From an uncultured Lachnospiraceae bacterium (GTDB lineage: Bacteria > Bacillota > Clostridia > Lachnospirales > Lachnospiraceae), in assembly GCA_934339365.1 (NCBI GenBank), contig CAKRHW010000002.1, positions 372,001 to 436,000 of the forward strand: a stretch of 64,000 nucleotides of DNA, written 5' to 3'. The translations under genes and the position numbers were made by a program. The notes beneath the pieces were generated by a model that was not told the origin of the DNA, did not search any database, and was given only the letters and a program-made list of their open reading frames with translations. Below, one piece after another: positions 7,972 to 15,427 of the stretch; position 1 is the first letter of the stretch, and each line of letters starts with the position of its first letter.

Positions 7972-9294
7972 CTAAGATTTCTTTTTTCGTTCTGCCAAAA
8001 TGTCTTTTCGCATTGCTGCAATCGTCTGTGTCAAATTTCTTTTTGCCGGGCAGATAAAAGAACAACATCCACATTCGCAGCATTCCATTCCATGCAAATT
8101 TAAAAATGTTTCTCTGTCTCCTTTTGCTGCCGCCTTTGCAAGTCTTGATGGTGCAACTCTTCCCGGACAGACTTCTACACATTTTCCACAATTAATACAA
8201 TTAGTCTGTTCACTCGCTGACACCATATCCTTGAGCATGCAATGAATTGCAGAAGAACCTTTTACAACAGGAACATTTAACTGAATCAGGGCTTTTCCCA
8301 TCATAGGACCTCCTGAAATCACTTTCTCCGGTTGTTTTATAAATCCACCTGCTGCTTCGATCAATTCCTGATAGTTTGTTCCTAAAGGCACAAGAAAATT
8401 TTTAGGATCCTTAATTGCATCTCCTGTAACCGTAACAATTCTCTTTGTCAATGGCTCTCCAAATTGAACAGCTTTATAAATTGCATGAATCGTATCAACA
8501 TTATCCACAATACATCCTGCATCTGCCGGCAGCATGGAAGAATTAATTTTTCTTGCTGTTGTTGCATAAATTAACTGTCGTTCTGCTCCCTGCGGATATT
8601 TTGTCCGTAGTTTTTTCACTTCAATACGTTCTTCTTTTTCTGTCAGCTTTTTCATGTTCCGGATTACATCTTTTTTATTGTCTTCAATTGCAATAATTCC
8701 CTTTGCATGTTCAAAAACCTTTAACATAAACTTCAAACCGCCAATCACCGCTTCTGGTTCTTCTAACATCCGTCGATAATCCGATGTCAAATACGGCTCA
8801 CATTCTGCACCATTTACTATGATATATTCAATGGCCTCTTCATTTTTTGGTGTTGCCTTGACATGTGTCGGAAAACACGCGCCACCCATTCCAACAATGC
8901 CCGCCTGGAAAATTGCATCTCGAATTTTTTGTTTACAATCTCCTTTTGTCAGGTCTACAGGCTGAAATTCCATTGTTGCATCCTGCATATCATTCTCAAT
9001 TACAATTGCCATTTCTTTTTGTCCATTTACGGTATCTCTTGGTTCAATTTTAAGAACTGTTCCTGACACCGATGCATGAATATTAGCTGATACAAAACCA
9101 TTTGCCTTTGCAATCAATTGTCCTGCCAATACCCGTTCTCCTACTTCGACTACAGGAACTGCAGGTGCTCCAATATGCTGAGACAGTGGAAAAACCAGCT
9201 CACCTTTTGGAACATACTTTTGAATTGCTTTGTTCTTTGATAGGGATTTTCCATCATCAGGATGAACGCCTCCCCGAAATGTACAAGTCGTCAT
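7972..9294 (-). CDS. rnfC: Rnf complex NADH-binding subunit C
   Basis: RnfC is the peripheral NAD(H)-oxidoreducing subunit. The product is about 440 residues, normal for the family. It shows RGGVHPDDGK at the N-terminus, the NADH-binding GMGGACFPTHVK stretch (about 140-151), NGAECEPYLTSDYRRM, and two [4Fe-4S] motifs, CINCGKCVEVCPG (near 366) and CCECGCCSFICP (near 405). I use the ATG at 9294 (MTTCTFRGG) because GGAGAG lies nine bases upstream; the ATG at 9309 has no ribosome-binding site. It is the first gene of the rnf operon and is preceded by a clear promoter. Confidence 0.96.
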   Translation of the reverse strand: MTTCTFRGGVHPDDGKSLSKNKAIQKYVPKGELVFPLSQHIGAPAVPVVEVGERVLAGQLIAKANGFVSANIHASVSGTVLKIEPRDTVNGQKEMAIVIENDMQDATMEFQPVDLTKGDCKQKIRDAIFQAGIVGMGGACFPTHVKATPKNEEAIEYIIVNGAECEPYLTSDYRRMLEEPEAVIGGLKFMLKVFEHAKGIIAIEDNKKDVIRNMKKLTEKEERIEVKKLRTKYPQGAERQLIYATTARKINSSMLPADAGCIVDNVDTIHAIYKAVQFGEPLTKRIVTVTGDAIKDPKNFLVPLGTNYQELIEAAGGFIKQPEKVISGGPMMGKALIQLNVPVVKGSSAIHCMLKDMVSASEQTNCINCGKCVEVCPGRVAPSRLAKAAAKGDRETFLNLHGMECCECGCCSFICPAKRNLTQTIAAMRKDILAERKKKS

Positions 9295-9354
9295 GCTCTT
9301 TCTCTCCATTCTTTTTTACTGCTTTTTGTTTTACTGACCTTTTTTATCAATAAA

Positions 9355-9374
9355 GCGAGGTTAAAAAGCCTCGC
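9355..9374 (-). promoter_or_regulatory. 5' leader hairpin of the rnf transcript
   Basis: A GCGAGG/CCTCGC six-base-pair stem with an eight-base loop lies within the first 25 bases of the predicted rnf transcript. It is followed by a weak U-rich stretch. It could stabilise the mRNA or act as a weak attenuator; the sequence does not decide between these. Confidence 0.45.
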
Positions 9375-9377
9375 CCA

Positions 9378-9406
9378 TTTACAATTTTACTTTATTTTGA
9401 TACAAT
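9378..9406 (+). promoter_or_regulatory. Putative sigma-A promoter of the YprB-like gene
   Basis: TTTACA (9378-9383), 17 bases, TACAAT (9401-9406). Each hexamer matches five of six. It faces and overlaps the rnf promoter: each -10 hexamer lies next to the other's -35, so both cannot be occupied at once. Confidence 0.6.
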
Positions 9407-9412
9407 TTTCAA
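9384..9412 (-). promoter_or_regulatory. Putative sigma-A promoter of the rnf operon
   Basis: On the minus strand TTGAAA (9412-9407), 17 bases, TAAAAT (9389-9384). Each hexamer matches five of six consensus bases. The predicted start is near 9377, about 80 bases before the rnfC ATG. Confidence 0.65.
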
Positions 9413-9450
9413 CAAAGAATGACACGTTTTATTACAGAATGGAGGATTCT

Positions 9451-10527
9451 ATGCTAATTTATTCGGAACCGTTTTCTCCCTCTATATTTCTGTCCTCTTT
9501 CAGTCATATAGAGATAAAACAAAGTATTTTAAAACATCTGAACCAGTCAGATACTTCTTTTTTAGAACATACTGCTTTTATTGATATTGAAACGACAGGT
9601 CTAAGTGCGAAAAGCAGTCATTTGTATCTGATTGGAATTATATTCTATCAGAACCATTCTTTTTATTATAAACAATGGTTTCTTGAAGATCCTAATGAAG
9701 AAAAAGATGTTTTAAAATCATTTTTCACTTTTCTGTCTAACTACAAGACAATTATTCATTTTAACGGAACAACCTTTGATTTGCCTTACCTGTTACACAA
9801 ATGCGAACGTTACTGTCTTCCTTACACATTCGATTCCTATCAGTCAATTGATTTGTATCAGTTATTAAGGCCGTTAAAAAAAATACTCAAACTGCCAAAT
9901 TGCAAACAAAAAAGCTTTGAAATCGCATTAGATATAGACCGGCTTGACCGCTTTGATGGTGGCATGTTAATTGAAATATATCAGGAATATCTTGAAAGAA
10001 AGGAATCACGTGCACTACATCTGCTTTTACTCCATAATAAAGAAGATATTATGCATATCCCTGATTTATGTAGTCTCATTCCTTATTTAGATTTATTAGA
10101 TGCTTCTTTTTTAGATACCATTCATACGCAGCAGATTTCTGCAACGCTAGAAAAAGCAAAAAATCTGACGCAAGACACTTTATACGAACTGCATATTAAA
10201 ATAGACTGCGATATTTACAATCTGATTTTTCTTCATTATCGCACTGATTTATTTCAGTTCATCACACAAAAAGATTCTGTTCATCTGCTTATTTACAGTT
10301 CAACGACAGAATTTAAAAATTATTATCCTGATTATAAAAATTATTATTATCTGCCTGCAGAAGATACTGCCATTCATAAGTCTGTCTCCTCTTATGTCGA
10401 TAAATCACATCGCATCAAAGCTACCAGAAAAAACTGTTATGGCCGTTTTCAATGTACTGAACAGTTTTTATCCGACAAGAATGCACTTTTGTCGTATACA
10501 AAAAATATCCTGAAAAGTCGTTTATAG
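9451..10527 (+). CDS. Ribonuclease H-like (YprB-type) exonuclease domain protein
   Basis: A 358-residue protein with an RNase H-like DnaQ/YprB fold, normally a 3'-5' exonuclease. Visible motifs are FIDIETTGLS (motif I, D and E metal ligands, about residues 47-56), IIHFNGTTFDLPYL (motif II region, about 104-117) and HNKEDIMHIPDL (motif III region, about 193-204). GGAGG five bases before the ATG at 9451 fixes the start; the longer open frame to 9262 lacks one. YprB is often paired with the DEAD/DEAH helicase YprA, but no helicase lies beside it here. Residues beyond about 215 show no domain I recognise. Substrate unknown. Confidence 0.82.
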   Translation: MLIYSEPFSPSIFLSSFSHIEIKQSILKHLNQSDTSFLEHTAFIDIETTGLSAKSSHLYLIGIIFYQNHSFYYKQWFLEDPNEEKDVLKSFFTFLSNYKTIIHFNGTTFDLPYLLHKCERYCLPYTFDSYQSIDLYQLLRPLKKILKLPNCKQKSFEIALDIDRLDRFDGGMLIEIYQEYLERKESRALHLLLLHNKEDIMHIPDLCSLIPYLDLLDASFLDTIHTQQISATLEKAKNLTQDTLYELHIKIDCDIYNLIFLHYRTDLFQFITQKDSVHLLIYSSTTEFKNYYPDYKNYYYLPAEDTAIHKSVSSYVDKSHRIKATRKNCYGRFQCTEQFLSDKNALLSYTKNILKSRL

Positions 10528-10545
10528 ACCTTTCAGGATATTTTT
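10501..10545 (+). terminator. Bidirectional terminator, YprB-like gene / AICAR formyltransferase
   Basis: A perfect 15-base inverted repeat (10501-10515 and 10531-10545, arm AAAAATATCCTGAAA) with a 15-base loop. The A-rich and T-rich flanks let it serve both convergent genes. It overlaps the last nine codons of the plus-strand gene. Confidence 0.85.
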
Positions 10546-10554
10546 ATCGCTATT

Positions 10555-11730
10555 CTAATGATGGAACAAACGAATTCCTGTGAAACTCATAACCATATCA
10601 TGCTTATCACATGCTTCAATTACATTATCATCTCGAATGGAACCACCTGGTTGTGCAACATACTTCACACCACTCTTAAATGCTCTTTCAATATTATCTC
10701 CAAATGGGAAAAATGCATCTGAACCTAATACAGTATCCTGCATCGTATCAAGCCATGCTCTCTTTTCTTCTTTTGTAAATACCTCTGGTTTTTCTTTGAA
10801 GAATTTCTGCCACTCGCCTTCTGCAAGTACATCCATATAATCATCTCCAATATATAAATCAATCGTATTATCTCTGTCTGCACGTCTGATTCCATCAACA
10901 AACGGAAGATTCATTACCTTTGGACACTGTCTTAAATACCAGTTATCTGCTTTTGTACCTGCAAGTCTTGTACAATGAATTCTTGACTGCTGTCCGGCTC
11001 CAATACCAATTGCCTGTCCATCAGAAACGTAACATACAGAATTAGACTGTGTATATTTTAATACGATCATCGAAATTGCCATATCTCTCTTGGCCCAATC
11101 CGGAAGTTCTGTATTCTTCGTTACAACATTCGAAAATAAATCATCATTAATTACTAATTCATTTCTTCCCTGTTCAAAAGTTACACCAAAAACCTGTTTT
11201 CTTTCAATTGGAGCAGGAACATATTCCGGATCAATCTGAATGACATTATAATTTCCTTTTTTCTTTGCTTTTAAAATCTGTAGTGCTTCCTCTTCATATC
11301 CTGGTGCAATTACACCATCTGACACTTCACGTGCAATCATTTTTGCCGTACAGACATCGCAAACATCTGACAATGCAATAAAGTCACCAAATGATGACAT
11401 TCTGTCTGCACCTCTTGCTCTTGCATAAGCACTCGCTAAAGGAGTAAGTTCTCCCATATCATCTACCCAGTAAATCTTCTTTAATGTATCTGTCAAAGGA
11501 AGACCAATCGCAGCACCTGCCGGTGAAACATGTTTAAATGATGTTGCTGCCGGATGACCTGTTGCTTTTTTTAATTCTTTTACCAACTGCCATCCATTAA
11601 ATGCATCTAAAAAATTAATATAACCCGGGCGGCCATTTAAAACAGTAATTGGAAGTTCTCCTTCTTCCATATAAATTCTTGATGGTTTCTGGTTTGGATT
11701 ACAACCATATTTTAATTCTAATTCTTTCAT
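10555..11730 (-). CDS. Stand-alone AICAR formyltransferase
   Basis: Catalyses the penultimate step of IMP synthesis (AICAR + 10-formyl-THF to FAICAR). The 391-residue product matches only the transformylase part of PurH: YGCNPNQKPSR, LNGRPGYINFLDAFNGWQLV, KHVSPAGAA (the catalytic Lys-His pair), YTQSNSVCYV and QPGGSIRDDNVIEACD. There is no N-terminal MGS-like cyclohydrolase domain, and the missing activity is supplied by the gene just upstream. I use the ATG at 11730 because GGAG lies six bases before it; the longer frame begins with a TTG. The protein looks intact and the purine-binding region is full length, so this is not a truncated PurH. Confidence 0.93.
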   Translation of the reverse strand: MKELELKYGCNPNQKPSRIYMEEGELPITVLNGRPGYINFLDAFNGWQLVKELKKATGHPAATSFKHVSPAGAAIGLPLTDTLKKIYWVDDMGELTPLASAYARARGADRMSSFGDFIALSDVCDVCTAKMIAREVSDGVIAPGYEEEALQILKAKKKGNYNVIQIDPEYVPAPIERKQVFGVTFEQGRNELVINDDLFSNVVTKNTELPDWAKRDMAISMIVLKYTQSNSVCYVSDGQAIGIGAGQQSRIHCTRLAGTKADNWYLRQCPKVMNLPFVDGIRRADRDNTIDLYIGDDYMDVLAEGEWQKFFKEKPEVFTKEEKRAWLDTMQDTVLGSDAFFPFGDNIERAFKSGVKYVAQPGGSIRDDNVIEACDKHDMVMSFTGIRLFHH

Positions 11731-11823
11731 TCTATTCTCCATTTCCTGTATCTTACCTGTTTTCAATCATAAATGAGCATCATTTTATTATTTGAAAAAC
11801 ATTTAGCATCAAATAACTCTTAT

Positions 11824-12540
11824 TTATTTTACATTTTTATTAATAATATTTGTTTTGTATTTTCCTGTCTTGATATCAATATAGCGAACAAATAAAGATA
11901 CCTTATTCTCTTCATTCAGGCTGTTCCACAATAAATCTGTAAATTCATCCATATCATCTGGAATCTCAATTAGCTTAGGTTCTCCCTCAAAACTTGGGAG
12001 TGGATTTCCATCACAACGATAGGTGTGAATAAATCTTCCCTCTCCTGCAATCGGATTCTCATAAGTATATGTATAACGGTTGCATGCGGCACCATTTCCA
12101 TTGTCACTTTTTAAAATTGACATTGCAAAATGATATTCTCCTTCATTCACCTGCATAATACCTGAAATTCTCGGTGTATAATTTGGTGCGTCAGGTTCAA
12201 ATTCTCTTGTTCGAAGTGCCTGTTCGAAAGAACGTCCGTCCCCTACTAAATCATAGATTGTATCTGTCTGATCTCCATTTGTAACAATTGTTTTATTTCC
12301 TAATACGCGAACCGGGGCATAAATAATTAAGCTAGGATCTACCAGCTTAGAAGGATCAAATGCCTGTGTGCGAATTCCTTCACCCTCTTCTACAAACACC
12401 CTGTTACGACTGTTCTCACTTCTTCCCATAATAAAATATGCAGTTACTGCGTGTTTCCCATCTTTGCTCTTTCCAATAATGATTCCACGTCCCGGATAAC
12501 TGTTTTCTTTTAATTTCTTTTCAATTGACAATGTCTCCAT
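11824..12540 (-). CDS. IMP cyclohydrolase, PurO family
   Basis: Closes FAICAR to IMP. The 238-residue product resembles the archaeal-type PurO / IMP_cyclohydrolase family rather than the PurH N-terminal domain: YPGRGIIIGKS near the N-terminus, AYFIMGRSENSRNR (about 34-47), SLIIYAPVRV, GDGRSFEQALRTREFEPDAPNYTPRISG (split across about 101-130) and FIHTYRCDGNPLPSFEG. GGAGG precedes the ATG. It lies 93 bases upstream of the formyltransferase gene on the same strand, so together they replace bifunctional PurH. A weak -10 (TATGAT, 12625-12620 on the minus strand) may mark the promoter. Confidence 0.92.
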   Translation of the reverse strand: METLSIEKKLKENSYPGRGIIIGKSKDGKHAVTAYFIMGRSENSRNRVFVEEGEGIRTQAFDPSKLVDPSLIIYAPVRVLGNKTIVTNGDQTDTIYDLVGDGRSFEQALRTREFEPDAPNYTPRISGIMQVNEGEYHFAMSILKSDNGNGAACNRYTYTYENPIAGEGRFIHTYRCDGNPLPSFEGEPKLIEIPDDMDEFTDLLWNSLNEENKVSLFVRYIDIKTGKYKTNIINKNVK

Positions 12541-12693
12541 TCTTGTCCTCCTGTAGTATTAGTTTACAAATGTTCCTGCCTGACTTTCATTCATATAGTC
12601 TTGCAAGATTCTATTTCCTATCATAACACATAAATGCCAATCCTCCAACATAATTTTTTAAAAGCTGTCATTTCATAAAACTACAAAGCATAA

Positions 12694-12734
12694 AAAAGAA
12701 CCTCCAGCCACCAATTGTGACTTGAGGTTCTTTT
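12694..12734 (-). terminator. Terminator downstream of the SASP gene
   Basis: An 11-base perfect stem (AAAAGAACCTC at 12694-12704 with its complement at 12724-12734). The loop contains a second imperfect stem, AGTCAC/GTGGCT. A U-run follows on the minus strand. Apart from this, 12541-12803 shows only the cyclohydrolase promoter region. Confidence 0.8.
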
Positions 12735-12803
12735 GAAGACTGTATTTTAAGCCTTCTTCCATTATAAGAAATCATTCATTCTAAACGATTTTTATAATAG
12801 CTG

Positions 12804-13016
12804 TTACTGCTGCTGTTTATCAGACATTTCTCTTTCCTGTGCTTCAATCATTTTTTTAACCATGTAACCACCAACGCTTCCGTTCTGAGCAGAGGTTAAG
12901 TTACCATTGTAGCCATCTGTAAGAGGCACACCCAATTCTGATGCAACTTCCATCTTGAATCTGTTCATTGCACTTTTTGCTTCTGGCACATTCGTTTTGT
13001 TTGAGCTAGTCATCAT
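12804..13016 (-). CDS. Alpha/beta-type small acid-soluble spore protein
   Basis: SASPs coat and protect DNA in dormant spores and are degraded at germination. The 70-residue product has the two diagnostic family stretches, MNRFKMEVASELGVP (about 17-31, with the GPR protease site at the E-V-A-S-E-L-G core) and the C-terminal GSVGGYMVKKMIE. GGAGG precedes two adjacent ATGs (13016 and 13013), and spacing slightly favours the second. A forespore-type promoter lies upstream and a terminator follows, so it is monocistronic. This is direct evidence of sporulation capacity. Confidence 0.96.
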   Translation of the reverse strand: MMTSSNKTNVPEAKSAMNRFKMEVASELGVPLTDGYNGNLTSAQNGSVGGYMVKKMIEAQEREMSDKQQQ

Positions 13017-13101
13017 AATCCTCCATTCTATTATTTTCGTTGTTGTCCTTCAAATCTAGAATTGCTCGAAAATAATCGTGTGTTGTTGTTTGTTACACTC
13101 A

Positions 13102-13130
13102 TAGTATGTGCACAGATACCATTCATAAAC
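13102..13130 (-). promoter_or_regulatory. Putative forespore (sigma-G/F) promoter of the SASP gene
   Basis: On the minus strand GTTTA (13130-13126), 17 bases, CATACTA (13108-13102). CATACTA is the sigma-G -10 consensus and GTTTA fits the sigma-F/G -35 pattern G-Y-W-T-A. It sits about 86 bases before the SASP start, as expected for a forespore gene. Confidence 0.6.
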
Positions 13131-13169
13131 AGACATTTTTTTGAAATACTGTATACCTTTTCCATCTTT

Positions 13170-14003
13170 TTATTTTTTCTTCGTACACCGCCATGATAAA
13201 AACATATTCGAAATAATAAAAGCAGAAAGAACATAATATTGTTCTGTTTTTAAAATAAAATCTCTTTGACTGGCTGAAAAAAGTGCACTGCCCTGATAAA
13301 GATGAAATTCATATAGTACACACAGGATTGCACATAAAAAGTTTACTAAAATAATAATAGTCTCTGTTGAAGCCATATATTCTGACTTAGGACAAAAAAT
13401 CGTTTTTGCACATTCAAACAAAAGCCATAAGAGCATTGTTGCATACCACACTGCAATGACAACATTTTCTATTTTTGCTGCATTTTCTATATCATGCAAA
13501 CAATCTTCAATTCCTGACATATTAGCAATAATAAAGGTCTCGACTAAAACCAATAAAGTAATTCCTCTAAGAATCTGCATTCTTCTCTGAGGATAAATAG
13601 CACATAGCAAAAGAATACAATCTGCTGCTAATAAAATTAATAAAAACATAAATTGCGAGTCTAAACTTTTTTCTAAGAAATGCACTGTTAAAGAATATAA
13701 TAGAAAAAATCCTGTAATCACTGAAAATAGGATTGCACCTAAATTCGATTTTTGATTGAAATCTTCCTCTCTTTTTCTCTGCCTCTCTTTTATCTTTTCT
13801 TCTTTTTGTTTTTTCTTCTGCTCTTCTTTTGTTACTGTACTTGTTTCCTCTTTCGATAAATTCACAGATTCCTTCTGAATAGTTTCCGTCTGTGTTTCAT
13901 TTTCCTGTTTCTGACTGGCACAATCCTCTAAAAAATTTTTGCCACAATAAGGACAAAAACGAATTTTATCGCTGACTTCTTTTCCACAATTCGGACAAAA
14001 CAT
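13170..14003 (-). CDS. Zinc-ribbon membrane protein of unknown function
   Basis: A 277-residue protein with three parts: an N-terminal zinc ribbon (Cys3, 6, 17, 20 in MFCPNCGKEV...RFCPYCGKNF), a charged Glu/Lys/Gln-rich linker likely to be coiled coil (about 28-85), and a C-terminal half with about five to six membrane segments. The ATG at 14003 is preceded by GGAGG at five bases; the frame opens further to 14033 without support. It starts 36 bases after the murF stop and could be the last gene of a recG-ddl-murF transcript. No function is recognisable. Confidence 0.75.
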   Translation of the reverse strand: MFCPNCGKEVSDKIRFCPYCGKNFLEDCASQKQENETQTETIQKESVNLSKEETSTVTKEEQKKKQKEEKIKERQRKREEDFNQKSNLGAILFSVITGFFLLYSLTVHFLEKSLDSQFMFLLILLAADCILLLCAIYPQRRMQILRGITLLVLVETFIIANMSGIEDCLHDIENAAKIENVVIAVWYATMLLWLLFECAKTIFCPKSEYMASTETIIILVNFLCAILCVLYEFHLYQGSALFSASQRDFILKTEQYYVLSAFIISNMFLSWRCTKKK

Positions 14004-14039
14004 TTCTTCCTCCGTTTCTTTCTGGCATTTCACATGCTT

Positions 14040-15413
14040 CTATTGTTCTTCTAAAATTTTAACCACTTTTGAAAACTCCATTCCATGTGATGCTTTCACT
14101 AAGATCGTATCTCCTTTTTGCAAAAGATTTGGAAATTCTTTTATCATTTCCTCTTTTGTTTCATAATACAATGCATTTCCACCTTCTTCTTTTGCAGCTT
14201 CAAATATATTTCTACTTAACTCTCCCACACACAGGATTACATCAATTTTATTTTCAGCCGCACGTTTTCCAATCTCACGATGCAGTAAAACTTCATTTTC
14301 TCCTAGTTCAAACATATCACCTAAAATGGCTACTCTGCGTCCTCTGGCATTTTTTAATACATCTAATGATGCTTTCATAGACATTGGATTTGCATTATAA
14401 CAATCATCTATAATATGATAATTTTCTGTATCAATTTTATGGTTACGACCGCTAATTGTCTTTAAAGTTGCAATCCCGTCTGCTATTTCTTTCATCGATA
14501 AACCAAATTGTCTGCCAACCGCAAGTCCTGCAAGTGCATTGTATACCATATGTTCTCCCGGAACAGGAATCGTCACACGTTGTTCTTCTTCGTTATAATG
14601 CAAGACAGCCTGCATTCCTTCCATCCCTTTGTTTTCTATTTGATCTGCATAGATTTTTCTTTTAGAATGAATTCCGAAAAATTGTGGCTGTATCCCTTTG
14701 ATTTGTGTGATTATAGCAAGTTTGTCATCGTCTCCATTTAAAACAATTGCACCATCGTTCGAAATAAAATCAAAAATTTCGCTTTTAGCCCGAAGAACTC
14801 CGTCTCTGTCTTTTAAATTGTTTAAATGACAGGTTCCAATATTGGTCATCACAACGACATTCGGCTTTACCATTTCACTTAACCGGTGCATTTCTCCAAA
14901 GGAATCTATTCCCATCTCAATAATGGCAATACAATGCTCTTTTCGTATTTTTAATAAGGTAAGTGGCACTCCAATTTCATTATTAAAATTTCCCTCTGTT
15001 TTTAAAACCTGATACTTTTGGCTCAACACAGCAGAAATTGTCTCTTTTGTACTTGTTTTTCCCACACTTCCGGTAATACCAATGACTTTGATTTTCAGAC
15101 TTTCTCTATAATATGCTGCAATTTGCTTTAAAGCATCTAAAGAAGATTCTACCAGAATATATGGATGGTTCGTCTCTAACTTTCTTTCTGACAAAGTACA
15201 TATGGCACCTTTTTCAAATGCCGATTCAATAAAAGAATGTCCATCTACCTTTTCTCCTACAACAGGAATATATAAATATCCTTCTTCCACCTGCCGGCTG
15301 TCAATCACAACACCATTCACTTCTTTTTGAAGAATTTTCTGATCTCCGTAAAAAGTACCACGACATGCTTCTGCAATTTTTTCTATTGTTAGTCCTTCCA
15401 TCTTCCCTGACAT
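14040..15413 (-). CDS. murF: UDP-MurNAc-tripeptide--D-alanyl-D-alanine ligase
   Basis: MurF adds D-Ala-D-Ala to UDP-MurNAc-tripeptide in the cytoplasm, the last soluble step of peptidoglycan precursor synthesis. The 457-residue product has the Mur N-terminal domain (GVVIDSRQVEEGYLYIPVVGEKVDGHSFI across about 29-57), the P-loop GITGSVGKTSTKE (about 112-124), the central domain (GNFNNEIGVPLT) and the C-terminal DDCYNANPMSMKASLD. It lies 14 bases downstream of ddl, which makes its D-Ala-D-Ala substrate. Confidence 0.97.
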   Translation of the reverse strand: MSGKMEGLTIEKIAEACRGTFYGDQKILQKEVNGVVIDSRQVEEGYLYIPVVGEKVDGHSFIESAFEKGAICTLSERKLETNHPYILVESSLDALKQIAAYYRESLKIKVIGITGSVGKTSTKETISAVLSQKYQVLKTEGNFNNEIGVPLTLLKIRKEHCIAIIEMGIDSFGEMHRLSEMVKPNVVVMTNIGTCHLNNLKDRDGVLRAKSEIFDFISNDGAIVLNGDDDKLAIITQIKGIQPQFFGIHSKRKIYADQIENKGMEGMQAVLHYNEEEQRVTIPVPGEHMVYNALAGLAVGRQFGLSMKEIADGIATLKTISGRNHKIDTENYHIIDDCYNANPMSMKASLDVLKNARGRRVAILGDMFELGENEVLLHREIGKRAAENKIDVILCVGELSRNIFEAAKEEGGNALYYETKEEMIKEFPNLLQKGDTILVKASHGMEFSKVVKILEEQ

Positions 15414-15427
15414 CTTTTTATCCTTCC

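Noticed and set aside
7482..8021. A 179-codon frame overlapping rnfD and rnfC
   Set aside because: It is the alternate frame of rnfD with atypical composition and no ribosome-binding site; the rnf genes are unambiguous.
9262..9450. Extended YprB-like start upstream of 9451
   Set aside because: It would cross the rnf and YprB promoters and has no ribosome-binding site; GGAGG precedes 9451.
10555..11730. Truncated or pseudogene purH
   Set aside because: The transformylase is full length, has its own ribosome-binding site and is paired with a separate PurO-type cyclohydrolase.
13031..13234. A small protein between the SASP and zinc-ribbon genes
   Set aside because: It overlaps the end of the zinc-ribbon gene and the SASP promoter and resembles no family.
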